Counted from the first letter of the stretch, positions 1 through 8,019 are shown. The stretch: DNA of 19,620 bases from JBOFSQ01 sp051651625 (GCA_051651625.1 JBOFSQ010000007.1:1-19620); one strand, 5' to 3'. A program made the numbers and translations. Notes: generated from the sequence alone by a model not told the origin.

Positions 1-71
1 TGCCTTGTCATTGCGAAAACAGGGGGTTGCGTGTGAAGCGTTTTCAAACGTTTTTGGCAGTTTTGTTTTTT

Positions 72-340
72 GCGCACAAAGACACGAAGAGCGCAAAGCA
101 CACAAAGCGGAGTACACATCAACTCCCCGCTAGGGGAATCATATCAATAGAACAGCGACGACAATAGAATCCGAATTTGCCCGTAGGGCATAAATGATTC
201 CAACGAGATGAAATATGAATGTCCTAACGGGCAAAACGATTTTGTTGGTGGCTTTGTTCTACTGATATTGTTGCCCTACGGGCAAAGGAACAACTTGACA
301 AACTCTTCGTGTCCTTTGTGCTCTTTGCGCCTTTGTGCGA
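72..340. repeat. Nested inverted-repeat cluster (REP-like), no gene
   Basis: Bases 1-407 hold no supportable gene. The outer arms are purine-rich strings of short CACAAAG/CACGAAG/GCAAAG units at 72-108, with the reverse complement at 303-339. Inside lie short palindromes: ccccgctagggg (124-135), gcccgtagggc (179-189) and its counterpart gccctacgggc (273-283). The segment atatcaatagaac (141-153) returns inverted as gttctactgatat (257-269) with one mismatch. The pattern is two or three related units in opposite orientations, each a GC-rich palindrome plus an A/T-rich tail. No transposase is nearby, so this is more likely a dispersed non-autonomous repeat than an insertion sequence. Confidence 0.6.
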
Positions 341-407
341 AAAAATAAAGCCGCTCACAATGTATGCTGTCGTGAAAATCGTGAACCGTCACCCACAACT
401 GCAATCC

Positions 408-605
408 TCAAAAAAAAGAATGACAAGGCACTAGATTCCCGCCGAGTACGCGGGAATGACGAAACAAGGCGTGAACGGTTACCGGGTTTGAGAAGTACGA
501 AGCGAAAAAGATGTCCGAGTTCGGACGTATTTTGAAGCCCTTGAGCAGTTGCTCGCGGTCTTCGGGCGTCAACTCGATGTCCTTTTTGGACTTCTTGGGT
601 GGCAT
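408..605 (-). CDS. Hypothetical 65-residue protein (doubtful)
   Basis: This short reading frame starts at ATG 603-605. Its first 40 or so residues look protein-like: a basic start (MPPKKSKK), then an acidic and polar stretch (DIELTPEDREQLLKGFKIRP), then a more hydrophobic part. The last 20 or so residues are encoded by the palindromic repeat at 434-482, so the C-terminus looks acquired from a repeat or altered by its insertion. No convincing Shine-Dalgarno precedes the ATG. I recognise no family. It may be a small planctomycete protein, the stump of a larger gene, or chance. Confidence 0.3.
   Translation of the reverse strand: MPPKKSKKDIELTPEDREQLLKGFKIRPNSDIFFASYFSNPVTVHALFRHSRVLGGNLVPCHSFF
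434..482 (+). repeat. Dispersed palindromic repeat, copy 1
   Basis: The palindrome attccc-gccgagtacg-cgggaat (435-457) is followed by gacgaa and, about 10 bases on, gtgaacggttacc (471-483). The same two-part layout recurs at 15631-15682 and, inverted, at 15499-15551. A looser version of the palindrome lies at 9318-9345. Confidence 0.65.
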
Positions 606-708
606 TGTTGCGGCGTGGTTGAATGTGAACGTTGAACCACCAAACGATGGTGCGCATCCTACACGGTTCAAGTCGCATGCGAAGGGGAGAGCGGAAGTTT
701 TTGTTGAG

Positions 709-763
709 TGGACGGTGTGGACACGATGGACTTGATGGACGTTCACACAGTCCATAACGTCCA
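709..763. repeat. 9-base TGGAC tandem repeat with inverted half
   Basis: TGGAC occurs at 709, 718, 727 and 736, exactly every 9 bases. It is followed by two GTCCA copies at 750 and 759, also 9 bases apart. The tggacgtt / aacgtcca pair (736-743 with 756-763) could form a hairpin with a 12-base loop. Unit bases outside the pentamer vary. No protein-coding role is supported. Confidence 0.6.
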
Positions 764-767
764 CGGT

Positions 768-815
768 CACTCGCTTACGCTTCCCGCTCTGATTTGGGCA
801 CTCGCTTACGCTTCG
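768..815 (-). repeat. CACTCGCTTACGCTTCCCGCTCTGATT repeat, full and partial copy
   Basis: A 27-base unit at 768-794 is followed by a truncated copy at 799-815. The full unit is identical to the one at 19299-19325, including the preceding cggt, and is the reverse complement of 19192-19218. It is a dispersed intergenic repeat family appearing at both ends of the window. Confidence 0.7.
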
Positions 816-840
816 TGTTCTTGTTGGTGGTACCGCTACT

Positions 841-2232
841 CTACTCCGGCACCCACGCTTCTAGGTAGCGGGCGAGTGCGTGGAAGTCGCTGCCGCATTC
901 GAGCGGACGGGCGTAGGCACGCAGTTTGGTCATGTCGATCAGTTCTTCAAACGCCGGATAACGCAAGTCGAAAAGCCCCGCAACGGAAATCATGACGCCG
1001 TTGAGTTCCTTCTCGCACAGTGCGCGATATGCACCGACGCCAATCTGGCTGCCGAGGATAACGTCAAACGCCGTCGGGGCGTTGCACCGAACTTCATAGC
1101 CGAACTGTAGCCCGACCATTTTCTTGCTGCGTTTCGTGCGACGCTTGTATTCCTCACTGATGAGCCGTCCGAGACGCGACGAATACTTGAGCTGCGAAAC
1201 CGGGAAGTGGCCAAACGTGTCGGGCTTGAGCGAACGAAACTCGTCGTCCGATATGCACAACTTGATTTCGGACAGCGGCAGATATTCTGCAAGACCTTCC
1301 GACATAACCATCACGAAACTCGGTTTCCCTTCTAGGTCGCGTTCGATGAGAACGTCGACCGCACGCGCGACAATTTTTGAGATGTCAAACACGGTTCGCA
1401 TCACCGGTTTGCCGTCGTCGCCGAGGACGCGATTTCCGGTTTCGGGATCGATTGTCTCTTCGGTTGTTCGCCAGCTTGCGTCGGCTTCTTCGAGGTCTTC
1501 GAGTCCGATGACCATACTCGCTTCGCCAGCGATAGCGGCACCGTAAGAGAGCCACGCCGCTTTGCGTCCCATAAGTTGGCAGATGTAGCCGGTCTCGGTC
1601 GCTTCGGAGTCGGCCAGCAAGTTTCGCACTTGTTTGGCCAGCATTTCAACGGCTGTGAAATAACCGAACGTGAAGTCGATCCCTTTGTAGTCGTTGTCGA
1701 TAGTTTTCGGGAGGTGAACGACTTTGATTTTCGGTTTGTCTGCTGGGAGCGTGTCCATCCAGAGTTTGAACTTTGCGGCTGTGGTGAGCGTGTCGTCGCC
1801 GCCGAGTGAGATGAGTGCGTCGCAGCCGAGCGAACGCAGTGCGTCGTAGACCCGCTGAAACGGTGCGGTTTTGGTGGCGTCTTTGATGTCGCTCGGATTT
1901 TTGAGGAGCTTTCCGGGGTTGGCCCGCGCGGTGCCGATGACGATCCCTTGGAGCGTCCGAAGTCCTTCATCGGTATACGGTGACTTGTCGAGGCGGATGT
2001 AGTCTGTCCCTTCGACGAGCGGTTTGGCTGGATCGAAGTCGATCAGATGTGTGTACCCGTTTTTCATCCCGAAAACTTCGATGCCAGCGCGGGCGAAACA
2101 CACAGCCGCACTGCCAATGACGGCGTTTGCCGTCGGTGCGGGGCCGCCGGAAAAGAGAATGGCGACCTTCTTAATCGCCGACTTCGCAGGACGTTTCGGA
2201 CTAGAAAGCGGATTCGATGCGCGCGTAGACAT
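841..2232 (-). CDS. pfp: Pyrophosphate-dependent 6-phosphofructokinase
   Basis: This 463-residue cytoplasmic enzyme interconverts fructose 6-phosphate and fructose 1,6-bisphosphate, using pyrophosphate as phosphoryl donor. The phosphate-loop region reads ILFSGGPAPTANAVIG (residues 25-40). GGDDT (144-148) has Asp where ATP-dependent enzymes have Gly, the established mark of PPi specificity. PKTIDND (175-181) carries the catalytic aspartates, and LMGRKAAWL matches the MGR substrate motif. Length fits the long PPi-PFK group. The start is ATG at 2230-2232, with AGAAGGAA upstream as Shine-Dalgarno. It is transcribed divergently from mtnA across about 170 bases that must hold both promoters. The reversible, ATP-sparing reaction may serve glycolysis and gluconeogenesis; direction cannot be told from sequence. 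Confidence 0.93.
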   Translation of the reverse strand: MSTRASNPLSSPKRPAKSAIKKVAILFSGGPAPTANAVIGSAAVCFARAGIEVFGMKNGYTHLIDFDPAKPLVEGTDYIRLDKSPYTDEGLRTLQGIVIGTARANPGKLLKNPSDIKDATKTAPFQRVYDALRSLGCDALISLGGDDTLTTAAKFKLWMDTLPADKPKIKVVHLPKTIDNDYKGIDFTFGYFTAVEMLAKQVRNLLADSEATETGYICQLMGRKAAWLSYGAAIAGEASMVIGLEDLEEADASWRTTEETIDPETGNRVLGDDGKPVMRTVFDISKIVARAVDVLIERDLEGKPSFVMVMSEGLAEYLPLSEIKLCISDDEFRSLKPDTFGHFPVSQLKYSSRLGRLISEEYKRRTKRSKKMVGLQFGYEVRCNAPTAFDVILGSQIGVGAYRALCEKELNGVMISVAGLFDLRYPAFEELIDMTKLRAYARPLECGSDFHALARYLEAWVPE

Positions 2233-2405
2233 ATCTTTTGTTCCTTCTGTTTATTGTTGGTGAGACCGGACACAACTTTGAGGGTGCCATTGTAGCCAAA
2301 ACTCGGTTTGCGGCAAGGAGAGCGTCCGCAGTGGTAGACAAGTGCGCGATGGAGGTTAGAATTGTGGACGTTTCAATTTCGTTGCAACCGACTCACACCG
2401 ATTTT

Positions 2406-3494
2406 ATGACAACTCCACATTCTCCACATTGTACCGAAATGATGGTATGGGTTCCGCGCACCAGCGGTGCGGAACCTGCGCTGCGTCTCATCGACCAAAC
2501 ACTTCTGCCGCTCACACTCACCGAGATTGTTTGCTGCGATGTTGAGATGGTTTGGGAGGCGATAAAAGTTCTTCGTGTTCGCGGCGCACCAGCGATTGGG
2601 ATCGCTGCGGCTTACGGCGTTTGCCTCGGAATGGTGCCGCTCTTTGTTTACGGCACGCCAACTGAAGCAGTGTTTTTCACGCGGCTCGACGAAGTGACGC
2701 AGTATCTTGCGTCGAGTCGTCCGACGGCGGTGAATCTGTTCTGGGCGATAGACCGAATGAAGCGTTGCGCGGAGTCGCTTCGCGGCTCGTCTCCAGATGT
2801 AATCTTAACTGCGCTTGAGCGTGAAGCGGTTGCGATTCACAACGAAGACCGCGCGACGTGCCGCGCAATCGGCGAGTGCGGAGCCGCACTCATCAAAGAT
2901 GGCGATTCGTTTCTCACACATTGCAACGCCGGTGGACTCGCCACGTCAGAACTCGGTACCGCGCTTGCGGCGTTTTTCGTCGCGCACGAGCAAGGCAAAC
3001 GCATCCACGTTTACGCCGACGAGACGCGGCCACTCTTGCAAGGAGCGCGTCTGACGGCGTGGGAATTGCAGCAAGCGGGGATCGACGTTACGATCATCTG
3101 CGACTCGATGGCAGCGATGCTGATGCGTCAAGGAAAAATCACTGGTTGCATCGTCGGTGCCGACCGCATCGCCGCAAACGGCGACACCGCCAACAAAATA
3201 GGGACGTATAGCGTTGCCGTGTCGGCGCAATATCATAAAATTCCGTTTTATGTTGCGGCTCCGTTTTCGACATTCGATCTCACGCTCGCCGACGGCAGCG
3301 GCATACCAATCGAAGAACGCGACGCGGCTGAAATACGTTGCGGATTCGGTAAGCAAACCGCTCCCGACAACGTTGCGATCTACAACCCAGCTTTCGACGT
3401 TACACCCGCCGAACTCATCACCGGCATCGTCACCGAACGCGGACTGATCCGCCCCGTAAACGCCGCGACAATTTCAGACGCAGCTACACCCTGA
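2406..3494 (+). CDS. mtnA: S-methyl-5-thioribose-1-phosphate isomerase
   Basis: This enzyme isomerises methylthioribose 1-phosphate to methylthioribulose 1-phosphate in the methionine salvage pathway. The frame is open from 2238, but the ATG at 2406 gives 362 residues, the usual family length; an ATG at 2439 is the other candidate. Visible motifs are VRGAPAIGIAAAYG (residues 58-71), THCNAGGLAT with the catalytic Cys at about 173, YADETRPLLQGARLTAWEL, and GADRIAANGD with the catalytic Asp at about 253. All expected active-site residues are present, which favours MtnA over the related eIF2B-like proteins. No other methionine-salvage gene is in the window. The reductase gene starts 36 bases downstream on the same strand, so co-transcription is likely. 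Confidence 0.92.
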   Translation: MTTPHSPHCTEMMVWVPRTSGAEPALRLIDQTLLPLTLTEIVCCDVEMVWEAIKVLRVRGAPAIGIAAAYGVCLGMVPLFVYGTPTEAVFFTRLDEVTQYLASSRPTAVNLFWAIDRMKRCAESLRGSSPDVILTALEREAVAIHNEDRATCRAIGECGAALIKDGDSFLTHCNAGGLATSELGTALAAFFVAHEQGKRIHVYADETRPLLQGARLTAWELQQAGIDVTIICDSMAAMLMRQGKITGCIVGADRIAANGDTANKIGTYSVAVSAQYHKIPFYVAAPFSTFDLTLADGSGIPIEERDAAEIRCGFGKQTAPDNVAIYNPAFDVTPAELITGIVTERGLIRPVNAATISDAATP

Positions 3495-3530
3495 ACACAA
3501 TCAAAAACTTGCAAAAACTTGGAACGTCAC

Positions 3531-4361
3531 ATGCCAAAAATCATCAGCAAACGGGAGCTTGTCCCGTCGATATTCGAGATGGAAGTACATCATCCGCCGC
3601 TCGCTGCGAAGGCGGAGCCGGGCCACTTTGTGATGGTGATGGAGAGCGAAGAAGGTGAACGGATTCCGCTCACCATCGCCGACTTTGACCGTGATCGCGG
3701 GACGATTACGATGGTCATCATGGCGATTGGTACATCGACGAAGCAGCTCTGCCAGCGCAACGTCAGCGACGAACTTTATTCGCTCATCGGCCCGCTTGGA
3801 CACGCGAGCGAGATTGAGTCGTTCGGCAGGTGCGTGATGGTCGCGGGTGGAGTTGGTGCGGCACCGATCTACCCAATCGCACGGCGACTTGCGGAAGTCG
3901 GCAACGAAGTAATCACGATTCAAGGCGCGCGGCATCGCGGTCTTCTCTTTTGGGAAGACAAACTCGCCGCCGTAAGTTCGCAACACATCGTTACGACCGA
4001 CGACGGCTCCGCTGGACGACGCGGTCTCGTGACCGAACCGCTCCGCGAGATTTTGGAGGCGGGGAACGTTGGCGTCGTCTACGCGATTGGCCCTGCGATT
4101 ATGATGAAGTTTTGTGCGGAGACGTGTCGTCCGTTTGGCGTCAAGACGATTGCAAGTCTCAACTCTGTGATGATCGACGGAACAGGAATGTGCGGCGGTT
4201 GCCGCGTCCGTGTCGGTGGCGAGACGAAGTTTACCTGCGTCGATGGCCCAGAGTTCGACGCACTTGGCGTCGATTGGGATATTTTACTCGCGCGACAAAA
4301 AACATACTGCGAACAGGAAAAATGTTCGCTCCAGCGGTACGCGAATGTTCAGGTGTCGTGA
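3531..4361 (+). CDS. NfnA/PyrK-like FAD and [2Fe-2S] reductase subunit
   Basis: The 276-residue product belongs to the ferredoxin-NADP reductase-type family that includes PyrK and NfnA (small subunit of the NADH-dependent ferredoxin:NADP oxidoreductase). An N-terminal FAD barrel is followed by a nucleotide-binding half with VAGGVGAAPIYPIA (about 104-117). A C-terminal iron-sulfur motif reads DGTGMCGGCRVRVGG then FTCVDGPEF, with Cys 221, 224 and 236. That motif is characteristic of NfnA, where three Cys and an Asp hold a [2Fe-2S] cluster. The start at 3531 was preferred to the in-frame ATG-less extension from 3519. The large partner subunit (NfnB/GltA type) normally next to it is absent; the following gene is wecA-like, overlapping by one base. 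The electron partner is unknown. Confidence 0.85.
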   Translation: MPKIISKRELVPSIFEMEVHHPPLAAKAEPGHFVMVMESEEGERIPLTIADFDRDRGTITMVIMAIGTSTKQLCQRNVSDELYSLIGPLGHASEIESFGRCVMVAGGVGAAPIYPIARRLAEVGNEVITIQGARHRGLLFWEDKLAAVSSQHIVTTDDGSAGRRGLVTEPLREILEAGNVGVVYAIGPAIMMKFCAETCRPFGVKTIASLNSVMIDGTGMCGGCRVRVGGETKFTCVDGPEFDALGVDWDILLARQKTYCEQEKCSLQRYANVQVS

Positions 4362-5446
4362 TGTTCATCCTCTTCACAATCTGTGCGTTTATCTCGTTGG
4401 TCGTGAGCGACATTGGTTGTCGTCTCGTGACACGGTGGGGGATCGTTGACGACGCGGCGTCGGAGTCGCACAAATCGCACTCTGGTCGCGTACCGACTGG
4501 CGGCGGCGCGGCGATTGTCGCTGCAATTCTCGCGCCGCTGCTGATGGGCGTCGCGGTGATTTGGTGGTGTGGCCAGTCTGCGCCGCACGTTTCGTGGTTG
4601 CCGACGACAATAGCAACACACTGGGCAGGTCTTTGGTTGCGAAGCGTTGACCTCGTGACTTTGTTGTCGCTCGGTTTCGTACTCTTCGTTCTTGGCACGC
4701 TTGACGACCGTTACAAAATCGCGTGGCCGTGGCGACTCGGCGTGCAAGTTCTCGTTGCTGTCGCCGCCGTTGTGTGTGGATGGCGCGCGACGATTTTTAT
4801 TGACGTCCCGATTTTGACCGGTGTTGTGAGCGTTGTTTGGATCGTTGGTCTAACGAACGCATTCAACATGCTCGACAACATGAACGGACTCGCTGGCGGC
4901 GTTGCAGCGATAGTGGCACTGTTTTTGGGTGCGGTTTTGTTTTTGGCGCAGTCGCCGAACGCTGGTTCACCGCAACTGTTTTTGATTGGACTTCTCGCAG
5001 TAGTCTTCGGTGCGGTGGCCGGTTTTTTGATTCACAACAATCCGTTTCGCGCACGACTCTTTATGGGCGACGGCGGTGCGTACTTTCTCGGTTTTCTTTT
5101 CGGCACAATCACGCTTGGGACGAGTTACAGCAGTTACGCCGCGCCGCAGACGCTCTTCGCGCCGCTTCTCATTCTTGCGGTGCCGCTCTACGACATGTTG
5201 TCGGTGGTGACGATTCGTATCAGCGAACGCCGCAGCCCATTTCGCGGCGATCAGCGTCATTTCTCGCATCGCTTGGTTGCATTGGGTTTGAAACCGTCGT
5301 CGGCAGTGCTTGTCGTCTACCTGACGACAATCGTGACAGCGGTCGGCTCGCTCCTGCTCTACCAACTCAACACCTTCGGTGCCGCACTCGTTTTAGCTCA
5401 AACTGTGATGATGCTCCTACTCATTGCTGTACTTGAGAAGTGGTAG
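4361..5446 (+). CDS. WecA/MraY-family undecaprenyl-phosphate sugar-phosphate transferase
   Basis: This 361-residue multi-pass membrane protein should transfer a sugar 1-phosphate, probably N-acetylhexosamine phosphate, from a UDP-sugar to undecaprenyl phosphate at the inner membrane, starting a cell-envelope glycan. Family motifs are in order: GTLDDRYK (Asp 115-116), NAFNMLDNMNGLAGG (about 166-180), NNPFRARLFMGDGGAYFLG with Asp 237, and a C-terminal HFSHRL (His 300 and 303) in place of the usual HHR-type motif. That pattern fits WecA/TagO/WbpL-like enzymes better than MraY, but the sugar cannot be assigned. The open frame extends far upstream inside the previous gene; the real start is the ATG at 4361, sharing its A with the upstream TGA, which implies translational coupling. 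Its last 26 bases overlap the convergent RNA ligase gene. Confidence 0.87.
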   Translation: MFILFTICAFISLVVSDIGCRLVTRWGIVDDAASESHKSHSGRVPTGGGAAIVAAILAPLLMGVAVIWWCGQSAPHVSWLPTTIATHWAGLWLRSVDLVTLLSLGFVLFVLGTLDDRYKIAWPWRLGVQVLVAVAAVVCGWRATIFIDVPILTGVVSVVWIVGLTNAFNMLDNMNGLAGGVAAIVALFLGAVLFLAQSPNAGSPQLFLIGLLAVVFGAVAGFLIHNNPFRARLFMGDGGAYFLGFLFGTITLGTSYSSYAAPQTLFAPLLILAVPLYDMLSVVTIRISERRSPFRGDQRHFSHRLVALGLKPSSAVLVVYLTTIVTAVGSLLLYQLNTFGAALVLAQTVMMLLLIAVLEKW

Positions 5447-6686
5447 CGCGGCTTTGTTGGTTCTGTTTTCGGATCGCTTCGTAGTTTGGTTTGTGCCTGA
5501 GATTGTGTTCCGTACCAGACACGCCGAATAATTCGCCCAACACTTTGTCTTCGTTTTGTCGCCAGAGTTGGAACAAGTCTTCGCGCGTTGCGGCGTTACC
5601 AAATTGTTTGTAGAGCCTTTCGATGACAACATAAAGCGGCGTCCCGACGACGCTTTCGTGAAAACCGCGTTTGCCCTTGTTCGCATTTTCACAATAAAGC
5701 GTCCAAAGTTTTTCGAGATGCTTTTCTACCGTTTCTTTGACTTTCTCGTAATCTGGGCGAACGTTCGGATAATACGTCAAAATCTCGTCCGTGTCGCCGT
5801 CGTGAACGAGAACGATAAGCTGTCGCGGGTGAAACGCCGTGCGGTTTCCGAAATAGTACGACAACTTCAAATACGACTTGCTCTTAACCTTGAGACGATT
5901 GTTTGCGCCGTCACGGAGCACAAACCCCTCAAACGACGGATCGTTCGCTTCGGTCTGGTCGAGAAATTGTAAAATCTCATCGATCCCTGCGAACTTATAA
6001 ACTTTCGGACGCTCAAAAATTGTGTTCTCTTGGTCGCACTCGTCGAGCGAAAACTCCCGCGCACCTTCAAAGATCGAAAGCAGAAACAGGTGTGGCTCCG
6101 TGTATTCTCGCACAACACGATTCGCCAGCGTACAGAGTTCACAAATGTACGTCAAGTTTCGTTTCAAAAACTTGTCGAGATCACTGGTGGAGTTAAGTTT
6201 GAGTGTTTGCAGAACGATACTTTCCCAACTCTCGCCAGCATCGCAGCACGCCCCGTCGCCGAACGAAAACCGCGTATGAATGTGCCAGCGGTTTTCAAAA
6301 TAGAAAATTTTGATAAGCGATCCGTCTTCCTTGGCTTGAACCGAAAAGTCGCCGAAGTCAAACGGATCGTCTTTCATCTCGCCATAATTGAAGAAGCGAT
6401 CAAACGACTTTGCGACCAGCGAGTTGTCACGCGAATCGAGCGTCAAACCGCGACACTCGCGGACAATCGGATGTCCCTTCTTGCCGGTCGGAATCAAGTA
6501 CATATTGTAATTGAGAATCACCATCGGCAAGTCTTTGCTCCGACGATGTTCGATCCCGAACTCTGATAGCAGGTCGTCGTAATCGTGACTTTGCAGATAT
6601 TCTTGGGTGTGTAACGTTTTGGACATACGAAGTTGACTCTTGAGGTTGTGAACGTATAATGCGTGCAAATCTGTGAACAGGCTCAA
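5421..6686 (-). CDS. T4 Rnl1-like ATP-dependent RNA ligase
   Basis: This is a nucleotidyltransferase of the T4 RNA ligase 1 type, which seals RNA 5'-phosphate to 3'-OH ends. Nucleotidyltransferase motifs in order are VRECRGLTLD (about 75-84), FFNYGE (98-103), motif I KEDGS with the adenylated Lys at 119, FLLSIFEG (motif III region), motif IV FEGFVLRDG (252-260) and motif V LKVKSKSY (265-272). The C-terminal 130 or so residues form a separate helical part. The longest frame begins at TTG 6684-6686, and MSLFTDLHALY aligns well with the phage N-terminus (MQELFNNLMELC, from memory). An ATG at 6624-6626 would remove 20 residues. No kinase/phosphatase partner such as Pnkp is in the window. The gene may be of phage origin or part of a tRNA-repair or stress response. 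Confidence 0.88.
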   Translation of the reverse strand: MSLFTDLHALYVHNLKSQLRMSKTLHTQEYLQSHDYDDLLSEFGIEHRRSKDLPMVILNYNMYLIPTGKKGHPIVRECRGLTLDSRDNSLVAKSFDRFFNYGEMKDDPFDFGDFSVQAKEDGSLIKIFYFENRWHIHTRFSFGDGACCDAGESWESIVLQTLKLNSTSDLDKFLKRNLTYICELCTLANRVVREYTEPHLFLLSIFEGAREFSLDECDQENTIFERPKVYKFAGIDEILQFLDQTEANDPSFEGFVLRDGANNRLKVKSKSYLKLSYYFGNRTAFHPRQLIVLVHDGDTDEILTYYPNVRPDYEKVKETVEKHLEKLWTLYCENANKGKRGFHESVVGTPLYVVIERLYKQFGNAATREDLFQLWRQNEDKVLGELFGVSGTEHNLRHKPNYEAIRKQNQQSRATTSQVQQ

Positions 6687-6701
6687 TTATAGGTGTGACT
6701 C

Positions 6702-7778
6702 ATGGCACGTCAAGCATCAACGAAGTCGGCGTCGGCAAAGTCGGCGCGTCGTGTGACTGATTTTCTTTGGAACACTGCCGACATTCCTGACGCCAGCGTG
6801 GTTGTCGTTGCTGGTGGCGACGACTTTCTGAAGCGTGAAGCCCTAACACATCTGCGACAGCGACTCTTGCAAGATGGCGACGCCGATGCCGAGCTTTCGT
6901 GGGTGCGACTCGATGCCGCGACGACAACTTACTCTGCTCTGCGGAAGGAACTTTCAACCGTTGCGATGTTCGGCGGACAGCGTATTATTGTTATCGAGGA
7001 CGCCGATTCATTCGTCACGAAATATCGTACCGAGCTTGAAGACTACGTTGACAAACCTGCGCAGGCGGGCGTTTTAGTTTTGTCGGTACAGGCGTTTCCG
7101 CAGACGACGAACTTGGCGAAAAAAGTTGGCGCGAGCGGTTTTGTCATCGACGCCGCTCCGATTCCCGAACGTGACCTTGCCGATTGGGTTGTGAAGTGGG
7201 CGAAGTATCGGCACAACATTGTTTGTCCGCACGCTGCCGCCGAACTTCTCGTGTCGTTTGTCGGTTCGGAACTTGGTTTGCTCGACCAAGAGCTTGCCAA
7301 ACTTTCGCTTTCTGCGAACGCGAAAGACGGTATCACCGCTGCGTTGATTGAGGAGTGTGTCGGCTCGTGGCGGGTGCGTAAGGCGTTCGACGTTTTTGAC
7401 CTTGCTCTCGAAGGTAAGACGGTTGAGGCGATACGTCAGCTTGACCTTTTGATTCTTGCTGGCGAGGAACCGATTGGTATTCTTGCGCAGATTTCGGCTT
7501 CGATTCGCAGACTCGGCGCGGCGACGTGGCTCGTCATCGACGCCGAACGACTTGGCTCCAAGATTTCTGTAAACACGGCGGTGACGCAAGCGGGCGTGAA
7601 TCCGTACTTCAGCAAAAAAGCGGAGCTGCAACTGATGCGGTTGGGTCGCCATCGAGGCGCAAAACTTGCGTCGCTACTGCTCGAAGCTGACCTCAACCTC
7701 AAAGGTGCAAGCCGCCTCCCACCGCGCGTCATCCTCGAACGACTACTAGTACAACTCGGCGACGCCGCAAAACGGTGA
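6702..7778 (+). CDS. holA: DNA polymerase III subunit delta
   Basis: The 358-residue clamp-loader delta subunit opens the beta sliding clamp during replication. The N-terminal AAA+-like region begins around ADIPDASVVVVAGGDDFLKREA, where the degenerate P-loop is typical of delta. It continues through TVAMFGGQRIIVIEDAD, a hallmark of the family, and PERDLADWVVKWAKYRHN. The helical middle carries VGSELGLLDQELAKLSL and VRKAFDVFDLALEGK, and the C-terminal collar domain ends in RLPPRVILERLLVQL. The first 20 residues (Ser, Ala and Lys rich) precede the conserved fold. The start is ATG 6702-6704, only 15 bases from the candidate TTG start of the opposite-strand RNA ligase, leaving little room for two separate promoters between them. 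Confidence 0.9.
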   Translation: MARQASTKSASAKSARRVTDFLWNTADIPDASVVVVAGGDDFLKREALTHLRQRLLQDGDADAELSWVRLDAATTTYSALRKELSTVAMFGGQRIIVIEDADSFVTKYRTELEDYVDKPAQAGVLVLSVQAFPQTTNLAKKVGASGFVIDAAPIPERDLADWVVKWAKYRHNIVCPHAAAELLVSFVGSELGLLDQELAKLSLSANAKDGITAALIEECVGSWRVRKAFDVFDLALEGKTVEAIRQLDLLILAGEEPIGILAQISASIRRLGAATWLVIDAERLGSKISVNTAVTQAGVNPYFSKKAELQLMRLGRHRGAKLASLLLEADLNLKGASRLPPRVILERLLVQLGDAAKR

Positions 7779-7925
7779 AGCCAGTGAAGGTTTCCCGCTT
7801 CGCGTGAAATTGCAAACTCGTTCTTGATGAACATGTCGATTCCCCCTCATTGACTAGGGTAACTCGCGCGGTATGCTGGTTGCCGGTCGTTCGGTGGTTT
7901 CTCGGTTCCCTTTAGTTTCTCTTTT

Positions 7926-7943
7926 GAAAGGAGACAGACAATG
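7926..7943 (+). promoter_or_regulatory. Strong Shine-Dalgarno and ATG, upstream of the G tract
   Basis: GAAAGGAG (7926-7933) lies 7 bases from an ATG at 7941, by far the best initiation signal in front of the DUF1559 gene. The frame it opens runs 34 codons, crosses the poly-G run and ends at TAG 8043-8045. With one G fewer (12), the frame would continue into DUF1559. Confidence 0.6.
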
Positions 7944-8019
7944 GACAAGATGCTGATGATTGTGGTGTGTGGTTTGGAAACAATGCTCGACGCTGCGTGC
8001 GCTTTCACTGGCACGCCAA

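Noticed and set aside
72..340. CRISPR array
   Set aside because: Repeats are short, variable and in both orientations with no regular spacers, and there are no cas genes.
335..735. Several overlapping short frames on both strands near the left end
   Set aside because: They run through palindromic and tandem repeats, overlap each other and have no ribosome-binding sites or protein-like composition, apart from the doubtful one at 408-605.
709..763. Tandem repeat as a CRISPR or iteron origin
   Set aside because: Units are only 9 bases, half are inverted, and no replication initiator or AT-rich region is next to it.
3830..4360. N-terminal extension of the WecA-like frame inside the reductase gene
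   Set aside because: It is Arg-rich out-of-frame sequence of the upstream gene; the membrane protein clearly begins at ATG 4361.
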